Below are positions 23,491-31,000 of a stretch of 43,467 nt of DNA, piece after piece (position 1 is the first letter of the stretch; each line of letters starts with the position of its first letter). The notes under the pieces were generated by a model. That model was given only the letters and a program-made list of their open reading frames with translations, did not search any database and was not told the DNA's origin. Source of the stretch: Anaerolineae bacterium (lineage in GTDB: Bacteria > Chloroflexota > Anaerolineae > Anaerolineales > Villigracilaceae); the NCBI GenBank assembly GCA_018645405.1, contig JABGOQ010000136.1, positions 1-43,467 on the forward strand, written 5' to 3'. Both the position numbers and the translations under genes were made by a program.

Positions 23491-23599
23491 GATTGAGTAG
23501 GCGACGCACTTCGCCGTATCGAAATCAAACGAGCTACATTAATCCGCTCTGGTTTCGATACGCAAAAGCACGAAAATACTGTGCTTTTGCTACTCACCC
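23491..23599. repeat. dispersed intergenic repeat pair, inverted arms, copy 2
   Basis: The left element GATTGAGTAGGCGACG to CGTATCGAAATC (23491-23526) matches the element at 21578-21613. The right part (23551-23599) is GGTTTCGATACG to CTACTCACCC, an inverted version whose inside holds a perfect 10-bp hairpin (GCAAAAGCAC/GTGCTTTTGC, 23562-23590). It stands between the DtxR-FeoA gene and FeoB. Confidence 0.7.
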
Positions 23600-23624
23600 G
23601 CTGCTAAGATACTAGGAAAATAAA

Positions 23625-24449
23625 ATGACAACAAATACTAAAGATGCTTGCGAAACCTGCCCAATTCACGATGCTGCAGCATTAAAAAAATTGGGCGTTG
23701 ATATGAGCGACTTCGACTATGTAGTCGCTTTAGCAGGAAACCCCAATACTGGAAAAAGCACTGTTTTTAATGCCCTAACGGGATTACGTCAACATACTGG
23801 CAATTGGCCTGGGAAAACCGTTAGCCGCGCAGAAGGCGGATTTGAATATGGTGACCATAAATATAAAATGGTTGATTTGCCTGGAACTTATTCGCTTTTA
23901 GCCACAAGTCTGGATGAAGAAGTCGCACGCGATTTCATCTTATTCGGTCAACCCGATGTCACAATTGTGGTCGTTGACGCGACGCGTTTGGAGCGCAACT
24001 TAAATTTGGTCTTACAAGTGCTCGAAATTACCAATCGCGTTGTAGTTGCCTTGAACTTGATGGATGAGGCAAAGCGACACGGAATCCAAGTGGACGAACG
24101 CCGATTAGCACGAGACTTGGGTGTTCATGTTGTGCCAATGGTCGCGCGTCAAGGAGAAGGTGTCCCAGAACTTTTACAGGCTGTTGGTGAAGTTGCTAAT
24201 AGAAAAACGGTTGGGAAACCCTATCGTGTCAAATACGATTCTCCTGAACTCAAAAAAGCTGTCACACAAGTCACGAAGCAAATAGAAGATGCTTATCCTG
24301 AGCTACCTAATGCGCAATGGGTGGCGTTGCGTCTCCTTGATGGTGATGAGCGTATTGCTGAAGCCCTTCGCAAAGGCGAACTTGGCGATTTGACGCACGG
24401 TGATATAGAACAACGCTCTGCACAATTGCAAGTAATTGGGAACCAGTAG
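23625..24449 (+). CDS. feoB: FeoB GTPase domain protein (N-terminal half of split FeoB)
   Basis: A 274-aa G protein. G1 is GNPNTGKST (38-46), G2 lies in the WPGKTV region (61-66), G3 is DLPG (84-87) and G4 is NLMD (144-147). It ends within the helical GDI (S) domain ([19 protein letters not shown] and on). The first 30 residues add a short extension with CETCPIHD, a CxxC that usual FeoB lacks. FeoB imports Fe(II), gated by GTP. Here the permease follows as a separate gene in another frame, beginning 10 bases after this stop, with its ribosome-binding site overlapping the stop. The G motifs are intact, so this is no decayed gene. Confidence 0.93.
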   Translation: MTTNTKDACETCPIHDAAALKKLGVDMSDFDYVVALAGNPNTGKSTVFNALTGLRQHTGNWPGKTVSRAEGGFEYGDHKYKMVDLPGTYSLLATSLDEEVARDFILFGQPDVTIVVVDATRLERNLNLVLQVLEITNRVVVALNLMDEAKRHGIQVDERRLARDLGVHVVPMVARQGEGVPELLQAVGEVANRKTVGKPYRVKYDSPELKKAVTQVTKQIEDAYPELPNAQWVALRLLDGDERIAEALRKGELGDLTHGDIEQRSAQLQVIGNQ

Positions 24450-24459
24450 GAGTATATAT

Positions 24460-25896
24460 ATGACAACAAAAAACACAAGACCCCTCGAAAATATCCTCTC
24501 TACAGCCCAATCTCTGCGCTGGGAAATTGGTGTAGATTTTCATGAAAAAGTGACAGAATCGATTTATACTGATGCTGCCAAAATCGCAGATAGGGCAACA
24601 ACTCGTCCCGAAGAGAAGCCTCGTTTTGATTTTGATAAAAAACTAGATCAAATTCTCACCAGCAGAATCTGGGGCTTCCCCTTGATGCTCGCTCTATTAA
24701 TGATTGTCTTCTGGTTGACTATCTCGGGAGCAAATGTTCCATCTTCGATGTTGGCAACTTTGCTTCTCGACAATATTCACCCACTTCTAAAAGGTTTCGC
24801 CGCAAATATCGGAATGCCGTGGTGGTTAGATGGCTTCCTTTTTGATGGTGTTTATATGGCAACGGCTTGGGTGATTAGTGTTATGCTCCCACCAATGGCG
24901 ATTTTCTTCCCACTCTTCACCTTGCTCGAAGATTTCGGCTATCTTCCCCGTGTTGCCTTTAATTTAGACAATATGTTCCGTAAATCTGGGGCGCACGGCA
25001 AGCAGGCTCTCAGTATGACAATGGGGTTTGGCTGTAATGCTGCAGGCGTAGTTGCCACACGTATTATTGATAGCCCTCGTGAGCGATTGATCGCGATTAT
25101 TACCAATAACTTTGCCCTCTGCAATGGACGTTGGCCCACGCAGATATTAATCGCTTCTTTATTCATCGGCGCATTAGTCCCTGCACAACTAGCAGGATTA
25201 GTCTCCTCGATGGCTGTGGTTGGGATTGCACTCCTCGGGGTTTTTCTGACATTTGTCTCCTCAAAATTTTTATCAAAAACTTGGCTCAAAGGCGAAGTTT
25301 CTACTTTTAGTCTAGAACTACCTCCCTATCGACCGCCTCGAATCTGGCAGACCATCTACACCTCTTTAATTGATCGCACATTCATTATTTTGTGGCGCGC
25401 TATTATTTTTGCTATCCCAGCCGGAGCTGTGCTTTGGTTGAGCGCAAATATCACGATTGCAGGCACAAGCCTTGCCGGATATCTGATCAATTTCCTGAAT
25501 CCATTTGGGCTATTACTTGGTCTCAACGGCGTGATTTTGGTCGCTTTCATTGTTGCTATCCCCGCGAACGAGATTGTTGTCCCGACCATCATGATGCTCA
25601 CTGTGCTCGTTACAGGCGCAGGTGGTGGCGAAGGCGCAGGCGTGATGTTTGAACTAGAATCGGGTATGGAGACAATGGCACTTTTCCAAGCTGGTGGTTG
25701 GACGCTCCTCACTGCCGTCAACCTAATGCTCTTCAGTCTTATTCACAACCCCTGCAGCACCACCATTTACACAATCTACAAAGAAACAGGGAGCAAAAAG
25801 TGGACGTGGGTCGCCTCCCTAGCCCCTGTGCTCATGGGCTTCGCCGTGACTTTTGTAGTTGCACAGTTTTGGCGTTTAGTGACAAGTGTTTTTTAG
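24460..25896 (+). CDS. feoB: FeoB ferrous iron permease (C-terminal half of split FeoB)
   Basis: A 478-aa membrane protein. Its first 65 residues ([19 protein letters not shown], then [16 protein letters not shown]) match the end of the FeoB GDI domain. The permease follows with about ten membrane helices and two Gate-type repeats. GFGCNAAGV and [11 protein letters not shown] carry the conserved Cys positions. A longer frame starts at a TTG at 24436 inside the previous gene, but the ATG at 24460 has TAGGAG (24447-24452) at good spacing. Equal stoichiometry with the GTPase would come from coupling. The two genes are in different frames with separate start signals, so this is a true split and not a single base error. 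Confidence 0.92.
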   Translation: MTTKNTRPLENILSTAQSLRWEIGVDFHEKVTESIYTDAAKIADRATTRPEEKPRFDFDKKLDQILTSRIWGFPLMLALLMIVFWLTISGANVPSSMLATLLLDNIHPLLKGFAANIGMPWWLDGFLFDGVYMATAWVISVMLPPMAIFFPLFTLLEDFGYLPRVAFNLDNMFRKSGAHGKQALSMTMGFGCNAAGVVATRIIDSPRERLIAIITNNFALCNGRWPTQILIASLFIGALVPAQLAGLVSSMAVVGIALLGVFLTFVSSKFLSKTWLKGEVSTFSLELPPYRPPRIWQTIYTSLIDRTFIILWRAIIFAIPAGAVLWLSANITIAGTSLAGYLINFLNPFGLLLGLNGVILVAFIVAIPANEIVVPTIMMLTVLVTGAGGGEGAGVMFELESGMETMALFQAGGWTLLTAVNLMLFSLIHNPCSTTIYTIYKETGSKKWTWVASLAPVLMGFAVTFVVAQFWRLVTSVF

Positions 25897-26185
25897 TAGA
25901 ATAATTATTAATTATTGGCTACGCGCAGTTATTTTTTGACTCGTGCGCCTTATACACTTATGCGACGGTGATTACGGTCGTAACGGGTATTGACTTCATC
26001 TTCACCTTGAATAGGGTGAAGATTACTCAGCTGTCTCATCAAAACTTCTCCCCTTCCCCACAAAATGCTCTCAAAAACGAGAGTTTTTTGTGTTTAATAA
26101 AAACGTATTTCATTTACGATTTCGATATTGGTTATACGCAGTCCTGTACCAATTCGACTTGTAAGTGAAGGAGATTTCCTCTACA
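25897..26185. other. intergenic region after feoB
   Basis: About 290 bases with no convincing gene. It contains a hairpin ATCTTCACC/GGTGAAGAT (25998-26023) and the terminator at 26060-26092. Confidence 0.5.
26060..26092 (+). terminator. intrinsic terminator of the feo module
   Basis: Stem CTCTC (26068-26072) with GAGAG (26079-26083), extended by ACAAAA and TTTTTTGT flanks. It lies about 165 bases after the feoB permease stop. Confidence 0.65.
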
Positions 26186-26245
26186 ATGAATATATTTTAT
26201 ATGGTTGGATTACCTCAGGATGTGGTGGATGGAATACGTAATTGA
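26186..26245 (+). CDS. possible 19-codon upstream ORF overlapping the GNAT start
   Basis: ATG at 26186 with AAGGAGA 11 bases upstream, reading MNIFYMVGLPQDVVDGIRN then TGA at 26243-26245. It is in a different frame from the GNAT gene and overlaps its start. It may couple or limit GNAT translation, or may be a remnant of the original GNAT start. Weak evidence. Confidence 0.3.
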   Translation: MNIFYMVGLPQDVVDGIRN

Positions 26246-26648
26246 AGAGATGTTTCTCTCGCATTTTGAGCAGACAATGCAGCTATGGCGTATCTCGGAC
26301 GGAGTACGCCTAAAAAGTGTCGATTCTCGGAAGACAATTGAACGCTTTCTTGAGAGAAACTCAGGGTTAAGCTACGTAGCAATAGATGATACCAAAGTGA
26401 TTGGTGCTGTACTCTGTAGTCACGACGGCAGGATCGGCTATCTAACCCATCTGGCTGTTCATCCAGAATATCGACGTCAAGGTATTGGTCGCTCATTGGT
26501 TGGTCGCTGTTTTTATGCATTGATGAGCATTAGCATTAGCCAATGCGCTCTGATGATGATGGAAGAAGACCAGAATGCAATCAACTTTCTAAAAAAGATC
26601 GCCATTGCGGGGCGGATTGAAATGATGATGATGAAGAAGTTGGAATAA
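26229..26648 (+). CDS. GNAT-family N-acetyltransferase
   Basis: A 139-aa GNAT acetyltransferase. MEYVIEEMFLSHFEQTMQLW is the usual N-terminal helix. The acetyl-CoA loop is in HLAVHPEYRRQGIGRSLVG, with the family pattern Q/R-x-x-G-x-G, preceded by GAVLCSHDGRIGYL. It moves acetyl from acetyl-CoA to an unknown amine. The frame is open from a TTG at 26205; the ATG at 26229 has AGGA 8 bases upstream and fits the family. The C-terminus ends in a methionine-rich stretch (IEMMMMKKLE) from an ATG repeat, unlike relatives, and may be slightly eroded. The gene is isolated. Confidence 0.82.
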   Translation: MEYVIEEMFLSHFEQTMQLWRISDGVRLKSVDSRKTIERFLERNSGLSYVAIDDTKVIGAVLCSHDGRIGYLTHLAVHPEYRRQGIGRSLVGRCFYALMSISISQCALMMMEEDQNAINFLKKIAIAGRIEMMMMKKLE

Positions 26649-26665
26649 TTTCTTCCCAAGAATCA

Positions 26666-26696
26666 AAATGGCTGAGAAAAAAATTCTCAGCCATTT
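26666..26696. terminator. terminator hairpin after the GNAT gene
   Basis: A perfect 13-bp stem AAATGGCTGAGAA (26666-26678) with TTCTCAGCCATTT (26684-26696) and a 5-base loop, between convergent genes. Confidence 0.75.
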
Positions 26697-26702
26697 AAGG
26701 AA

Positions 26703-26763
26703 AAACCAGACGGGTCTCTACCCTTCTTCACGAGGAGGATGCTTCGCGAGGCCTGTCTGGTTT
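26703..26763 (-). terminator. inverted repeat after the secreted-protein gene
   Basis: AAACCAGAC (26703-26711) and GTCTGGTTT (26755-26763) form a 9-bp stem with a large loop, 29 bases after the stop of the minus-strand gene. Probably a weak terminator or repeat. Confidence 0.45.
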
Positions 26764-26791
26764 CGGTATATCTCGCAATCTTCCCAGGTGT

Positions 26792-27262
26792 TTATCCAGC
26801 AGAATTCTGCCCAAGTCCACCACGCCCGCCTTCAAATTGACCAGCACCTTCACCGCTACCATCACAGTTGTCGCGTTCGCCAAGCCCGCCGCCTTTTCCG
26901 CCACGGGTTTGCATTTGGTCAACTTCTTCTTGGGTAATTGCACCATCTGCGATAGCCGCTTCCAGAGCCGCATCACGTGCAGACTGCATCAAAGTGGGGA
27001 TTTCTTCCTCGGTGATTCCTTGAGCTAGGGCAAGATCAAAGAAGTTTTCACCAGCATCGTGGCCAGCTTGTAATTCTTCTACAGTTACGCCCAGCGCATT
27101 TGCCATAGCTTCTGACATATAATCATGCAATAAGCCAGAGCCATCACGCGGATCTTTTTCTCCATCTAGGGGTGGGTTTCCATCTTGTGCGAAAGCAGAG
27201 CCAGCAAATGCCAAACCAATAACTGCCGCAAGCACGAAAGCCATTATAAAAGTCTTTTTCAT
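26792..27262 (-). CDS. small secreted protein with glycine-rich C-terminus (DUF2680-like)
   Basis: A 156-aa protein. Residues 1-25 are a signal peptide (MKKTFIMAFVLAAVIGLAFA, then GSAFA before QDG). The mature part has two helical segments: SEAMANALGVTVEELQAGHD and LAQGITEEEIPTLMQSA, then ADGAITQEEVDQMQ. These resemble DUF2680-type secreted proteins of Chloroflexota and Firmicutes. The tail (about 125-156) is rich in Gly with DNCDGSGEGAG. The longer frame starts upstream, but AAGGAG 7 bases before the ATG at 27262 and the signal peptide fix this start. It is divergent from a two-component system, and similar phased repeats stand before both, so that system probably controls it. Function unknown. 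Confidence 0.82.
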   Translation of the reverse strand: MKKTFIMAFVLAAVIGLAFAGSAFAQDGNPPLDGEKDPRDGSGLLHDYMSEAMANALGVTVEELQAGHDAGENFFDLALAQGITEEEIPTLMQSARDAALEAAIADGAITQEEVDQMQTRGGKGGGLGERDNCDGSGEGAGQFEGGRGGLGQNSAG

Positions 27263-27318
27263 TTTTTTACTCCTTGTAAATTGCGTTCGAGGCTTCTGCC
27301 CGAACTCTGCCCAAATCA

Positions 27319-27347
27319 TAGCAAGCGAACGTAAAGCCCTTGTAATG
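27319..27347 (-). promoter_or_regulatory. phased 11-bp direct repeats upstream of the secreted-protein gene
   Basis: On the minus strand, CATTACA (27341-27347), CTTTACG (27330-27336) and CTTGCTA (27319-27325) are separated by 4 bases each, an exact 11-bp period. They overlap a candidate extended -10 TGCTATGAT. This is the pattern bound by OmpR/PhoB-type regulators. Confidence 0.55.
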
Positions 27348-27405
27348 ATTTGGGAAAACTTCGTTAAAGAAGAAAATATGATATAAAACTAACACCACAC
27401 CCACT

Positions 27406-27445
27406 CTTTACACGATCTTTACATTCCCTTCACCAATTCTTGCCT
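27406..27445 (+). promoter_or_regulatory. phased 11-bp direct repeats upstream of the two-component operon
   Basis: CTTTACA (27406-27412), CTTTACA (27417-27423), CTTCACC (27428-27434) and CTTGCCT (27439-27445), each followed by 4 bases. This is the same motif and spacing as on the divergent side. A CAAAAT at 27455-27460 could be the -10. Confidence 0.6.
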
Positions 27446-27491
27446 TTCTTCTGGCAAAATTGTTTTAAATGAAAAGAGAAGGAACTTCCTC

Positions 27492-28175
27492 ATGACAAAA
27501 ATTCTAATAGTAGACGATGAACCAAGCATTCTAAAACTGATTACTGCCTATCTGGAACCAGAAGGCTATGAAATCTATACGGCCGAAGATGGTGTTGCGG
27601 GATTAAAAGCCGCGCGCGCGTTTGAACCGGATCTGATCGTCCTCGACGTGATGTTACCCGGCATGGACGGTGTGGAGGTGCTCACACGTCTGCGGCGCGA
27701 ATCGGACGTGTATATCATCTTGCTCACTGCGAAAACAGAGGAGATGGATCGTATACTTGGTCTCACTGTTGGCGCGGACGATTATGTCACCAAACCCTTT
27801 AGCCCACGCGAGTTAACGGCACGAATCAAATCTGCGCTGAGGCGTATCCATAACGTGGGCAAGTCGAAAGACGCGCGTTCCGTGCTATCCTTCCAGCATA
27901 TCCTCATTGATATTGGCGCACGCAAAGTCACGGTAGACAATAATCCCATCGAGTTAACAGCAATCGAATTTGATTTACTGAAATCCCTCGCAGAAAACAG
28001 CGGGCGAGTGCTCTCGCGCGAGCAATTGCTAGAAAATGTGTGGGGAGAATCCTATTTTGGCGAAACGCGCGTTGTGGATGTGCATCTTGGCCATGTCCGC
28101 AAAAAACTGGGGCGCGACGATCTAATAGTGACTGTTCGCGGGGTTGGCTACAGATTCGAGGATAAACGACTATGA
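27492..28175 (+). CDS. OmpR-family response regulator
   Basis: A 227-aa regulator. The receiver domain (3-115) has the acidic pair Asp8-Asp9, the phospho-acceptor Asp52 in VLDVMLPGMDG, Thr79 and Lys101 in TKPF. The winged-helix effector domain (about 128-225) ends in VVDVHLGHVRKKLG and VRGVGYRFE, typical of OmpR/PhoB. Its stop overlaps the kinase start by four bases (ATGA). AAGGAA precedes the ATG. Tandem 11-bp repeats just upstream suggest autoregulation. The secreted protein encoded divergently is a likely target. Confidence 0.95.
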   Translation: MTKILIVDDEPSILKLITAYLEPEGYEIYTAEDGVAGLKAARAFEPDLIVLDVMLPGMDGVEVLTRLRRESDVYIILLTAKTEEMDRILGLTVGADDYVTKPFSPRELTARIKSALRRIHNVGKSKDARSVLSFQHILIDIGARKVTVDNNPIELTAIEFDLLKSLAENSGRVLSREQLLENVWGESYFGETRVVDVHLGHVRKKLGRDDLIVTVRGVGYRFEDKRL

Positions 28176-29365
28176 TCAGTTATTTCCGCGATCATTTGCA
28201 AGGGAAACTGCTTCTATCCTATTTAGCAATCATTTTGGCAAGCGCGCTGGTTTTGGTACTAACAAGCAGGCTAACCATTGATTCAGCCTTTCAAAATCAT
28301 CTCGGCAGGATGCAGCAGTCCCAACTCGAATCTGGAGGAGCAGGCACAGGTGAGGGTACAGGGCTCATGTATGGTGCTGGAGCAGATAAATCTGATTTCG
28401 ATATAGAAAACTCCCCTGGTATGAGCCTATACGCCAATTTTCAGGCTTCTTTCCGTGAAGCCTTACTATGGGCATCAGTCGCAGCTCTTTTTGTTGCCCT
28501 TATCCTGAGCTTTTTGCTCAGTCGCAGAGTTGTTGCCCCTGTCCGTGCGATGATGATTGCCAGTCGGAGTATCGCCGAAGGACATTACGATGAACGTGTT
28601 GGCACGCATGGTTCTGATGAACTCGGGCAACTTGCCCAGAGCTTCAATCAGATGGCTACAGAATTAGAAAAAACTGAGGAGATGCGCCGCCAATTAATTG
28701 GCGATGTGGCTCACGAACTCCGCACACCGCTGACAACAATCAAAGGCTCTGTGGAAGCCTTAGAAGACGGGATTTTGCCTGCTTCACCAGAAACCTATGA
28801 GTTGATTTTACATGAAGCTGACCGTTTGAATCATCTTGTGGATGATTTGCAAGAACTCAGCCGCGTAGAGGCTGGGGCTTATGAGCTGATTATACAGCCG
28901 CTTCAACTTTCTTCTCTAACGGGAACAATTGAAAAAAGATTTGGTACTCAGTTTAAAGAAAAAGGCATTAAGTTTGAGCGTATCGTTCCAGCCAACCTCC
29001 CCACTATTCAGGCGGATGAGCGACGTCTTATTCAGATATTATCAAATCTATTGACTAACGCCTTATATTACACTCCTGAAGGTGGAGATGTAAGGCTTGA
29101 AGCATCACACATTGGGAATGGGAATGATATACAAATTTCAATCAAAGACAACGGCATCGGTATTCCCCCTGAGCATCTAAAGAATATCTTTACGCGTTTT
29201 TACCGTGTAGATAAATCCCGTTCGCGTCATGCTGGTGGGAGCGGGATTGGGCTAACAATTACCAAGCATCTCGTTAAGGCGCATGGAGGTGAAATCTGGG
29301 TGGAGAGTGAAGGAAAAGACAGAGGAAGTACCTTTGTGTTTACTTTGCCTGTAGCAATAAAATAG
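28172..29365 (+). CDS. membrane sensor histidine kinase (BaeS-like)
   Basis: A 397-aa kinase. Membrane helices at about 12-32 and 98-118 enclose an outer loop of about 65 residues rich in Gly (SGGAGTGEGTGLMYGAGAD). A HAMP linker covers about 120-170. The dimerisation domain has His181 in DVAHELRTPLTT. The ATP-binding domain has the N box (NLLTNALYYTPEGG), G1 (DNGIGIPPEH) and G2 (GGSGIGLTI). It would phosphorylate the regulator encoded just before it. The Gly-rich sensor loop resembles no ligand-binding domain I know. A terminator follows. Confidence 0.95.
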   Translation: MISYFRDHLQGKLLLSYLAIILASALVLVLTSRLTIDSAFQNHLGRMQQSQLESGGAGTGEGTGLMYGAGADKSDFDIENSPGMSLYANFQASFREALLWASVAALFVALILSFLLSRRVVAPVRAMMIASRSIAEGHYDERVGTHGSDELGQLAQSFNQMATELEKTEEMRRQLIGDVAHELRTPLTTIKGSVEALEDGILPASPETYELILHEADRLNHLVDDLQELSRVEAGAYELIIQPLQLSSLTGTIEKRFGTQFKEKGIKFERIVPANLPTIQADERRLIQILSNLLTNALYYTPEGGDVRLEASHIGNGNDIQISIKDNGIGIPPEHLKNIFTRFYRVDKSRSRHAGGSGIGLTITKHLVKAHGGEIWVESEGKDRGSTFVFTLPVAIK

Positions 29366-29396
29366 CATACACTTTATTGGCTATGCGCAAAAAAAC

Positions 29397-29435
29397 AAAA
29401 CTGGAGCACAGTACAAAATACAGCGCTCCAGTTTT
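29397..29435. terminator. bidirectional terminator between the kinase and the GyrI-like gene
   Basis: An 11-bp stem AAAACTGGAGC (29397-29407) with GCTCCAGTTTT (29425-29435), with T-runs on both strands. Confidence 0.88.
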
Positions 29436-29445
29436 TAGATACTGA

Positions 29446-30510
29446 TTATTCTTTTATCGCAATGTAAACATCAAACTCTGACGCATCGTCATCGAAGAGA
29501 AAACGATCATCATAGAGCTCCATATCGAAGTGTGGTGATACCAGTTCTACATCTGCCTGCGGAAGCCAAGTCTCGTAGATATACTTGTAGGTTTCTTGCA
29601 GGTTATCTAGCTTGCCGTGATGTGTGAACACAGCGTATTTATGCGCTGGGACTTCCCGCACGACCGTCCCTTCAGGGATGTCGCTAAAGTCAGAGACTTC
29701 ATAGCAAGCGACGTATTCAAAATCTCCATCTTCACCAAACTCGATATCACTGAAACACGCGCCATAGGCACAATTCCCGACCATATTCTTAATTTTATTT
29801 GCTTGCTGATTGAACGTGCCCCATAATTGAGGGACTTCACCGTTTTGATTCTTTCCGACGTAAGAGAAACCAACGGTAGTAAATGCCTGTTTATTAACAA
29901 ACTTCGGTTGCATGATCTTATCCTTTTGATTGAATTGAGTTGATATAACAGAAAGAGGGATTTGAGCCCGTTCAACAGGGCACTGTACTTCCAAAAAGCC
30001 AGAATGCACTGCTGAAGCTTGAGGCTTATCCCCTGCCTCAGACAAGTAAATTTCACGATATGAGCCAGCAACTTTATAAGCATTTGCTTGCATCCAAGCA
30101 AAGAGAGTTGTATAGATCGTGCTTAGCGCAGAAGCGCCACTCTTGGAGATCGTGCTTGCCATGCTAGGGACAGCCTTAAGCTCACGCAATTGCAAGGGGG
30201 AACTACCCCAATCCCCAGCGCGCTGACCGCGTCTCAGCTTTACAGGGATAGCAAACTCTATGTCCAATTCAGATTCTGTGGTGGGTAACTCAGGCATCAA
30301 GGCAAATAGAGGCCCATCCGCTTTGATGCGGGCACGCTTCAGGTTGCCAAGGAGTAAAGCTTCTACTCTGCTTTGGTTTACGTCAAAAGCAACCATTCCC
30401 GCTCTACTCGCTCTCACACTCAACACCGTCATAGATGGAATATCTTTGAGGGCGATATCGTAAGGTGGAGGCTGTCCTTCATTTTCGATTTGATGCAGAC
30501 GCATCTCCAC
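29446..30510 (-). CDS. two GyrI-like effector domains, frameshifted 3' part of a MerR regulator
   Basis: A 354-aa frame whose start (a GTG at 30510) is only the point where it diverges from the MerR frame. Its first residues EMRLHQIENEG continue the MerR coiled coil. A GyrI-like (SOUL/AraC-effector) domain follows (about 15-185), then a second one (about 198-354) starting MQPKFVNKQAFTTVGFSYVG. The second begins at an ATG (29913) with its own AAAAGGA (29921-29927), so it looks like a once separate GyrI-like gene now read in frame because no stop lies between. Such domains bind lipophilic drugs. With the frameshift the regulator cannot be made as one chain unless ribosomes shift. Confidence 0.72.
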   Translation of the reverse strand: MEMRLHQIENEGQPPPYDIALKDIPSMTVLSVRASRAGMVAFDVNQSRVEALLLGNLKRARIKADGPLFALMPELPTTESELDIEFAIPVKLRRGQRAGDWGSSPLQLRELKAVPSMASTISKSGASALSTIYTTLFAWMQANAYKVAGSYREIYLSEAGDKPQASAVHSGFLEVQCPVERAQIPLSVISTQFNQKDKIMQPKFVNKQAFTTVGFSYVGKNQNGEVPQLWGTFNQQANKIKNMVGNCAYGACFSDIEFGEDGDFEYVACYEVSDFSDIPEGTVVREVPAHKYAVFTHHGKLDNLQETYKYIYETWLPQADVELVSPHFDMELYDDRFLFDDDASEFDVYIAIKE

Positions 30511-30806
30511 CGTGCTTGCTCCGCTCCCACACGCTCGGCTAACTCAAGTTGCTTCATCCGCAACATACCGCGCATCTCTTCCAGAGAAAGTTCTTCGTCC
30601 AATAAATGTACGATTTGCTCGAGAGAGAAGCCTAGATCTTTTAGAGCCAAGATTCGGTTTAGGCGTGGTAACTGAGTAAGGCTGTAATAACGGTAGCCTG
30701 TATAACGGTCTATACGCATCGGGCGCAATAAGCTTAACTCTCCATAATGATGAAGTGTTTTTACTGTTACATGCGCTAATTTTGAGAAATCACCAATTTT
30801 AATCAT
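30429..30806 (-). CDS. MerR-family DNA-binding domain, frameshifted 5' part of a MerR-GyrI regulator
   Basis: A 125-aa frame starting MIKIGDFSKLAHVTVKTLHH. The winged helix-turn-helix (about 1-70) and the start of the coiled coil (about 75-100) are typical of drug-sensing MerR proteins. After residue AEQAR the frame runs into out-of-family sequence (WRCVCIK) and stops at 30429, while the expected continuation VEMRLHQIENEG is found in another frame. A one-base change near 30508-30516 (or a larger loss that shifts frame) would explain this. It is probably a broken gene or an assembly error. A programmed shift is not excluded. Its operator is intact. Confidence 0.75.
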   Translation of the reverse strand: MIKIGDFSKLAHVTVKTLHHYGELSLLRPMRIDRYTGYRYYSLTQLPRLNRILALKDLGFSLEQIVHLLDEELSLEEMRGMLRMKQLELAERVGAEQARWRCVCIKSKMKDSLHLTISPSKIFHL

Positions 30807-30848
30807 TTCGTTTACCTGTCTAAAAGGTTGATGGCCGTCAACAAATAC

Positions 30849-30879
30849 AGTATAGACCCTCCTATAGGGGGAGAGTCAA
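30849..30879 (-). promoter_or_regulatory. MerR-type promoter with 19-bp spacer and operator
   Basis: On the minus strand there is -35 TTGACT (30874-30879), a 19-base spacer and -10 TATACT (30849-30854). An operator dyad GACCCTCC (30855-30862)/GGAGAGTC (30870-30877) with 7 of 8 arm matches fills the spacer. This over-long spacer with a dyad is the hallmark of MerR-controlled promoters, and it matches the BmrR/TipA style of site. Confidence 0.85.
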
Positions 30880-30945
30880 GAGGAATTTTTGGGTTTGATT
30901 TTCTAAAGGAAGAAATAAGAGACAACTTCATCTTGCGGAAAAACC

Positions 30946-30975
30946 CTGACATTGTCTCAATATAGGCGGTATAAT
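30946..30975 (+). promoter_or_regulatory. promoter of the lipoprotein gene
   Basis: -35 CTGACA (30946-30951), an 18-base spacer and a perfect -10 TATAAT (30970-30975). Confidence 0.7.
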
Positions 30976-31000
30976 CTGCGTCGTTAGAAGGAGATACCAA

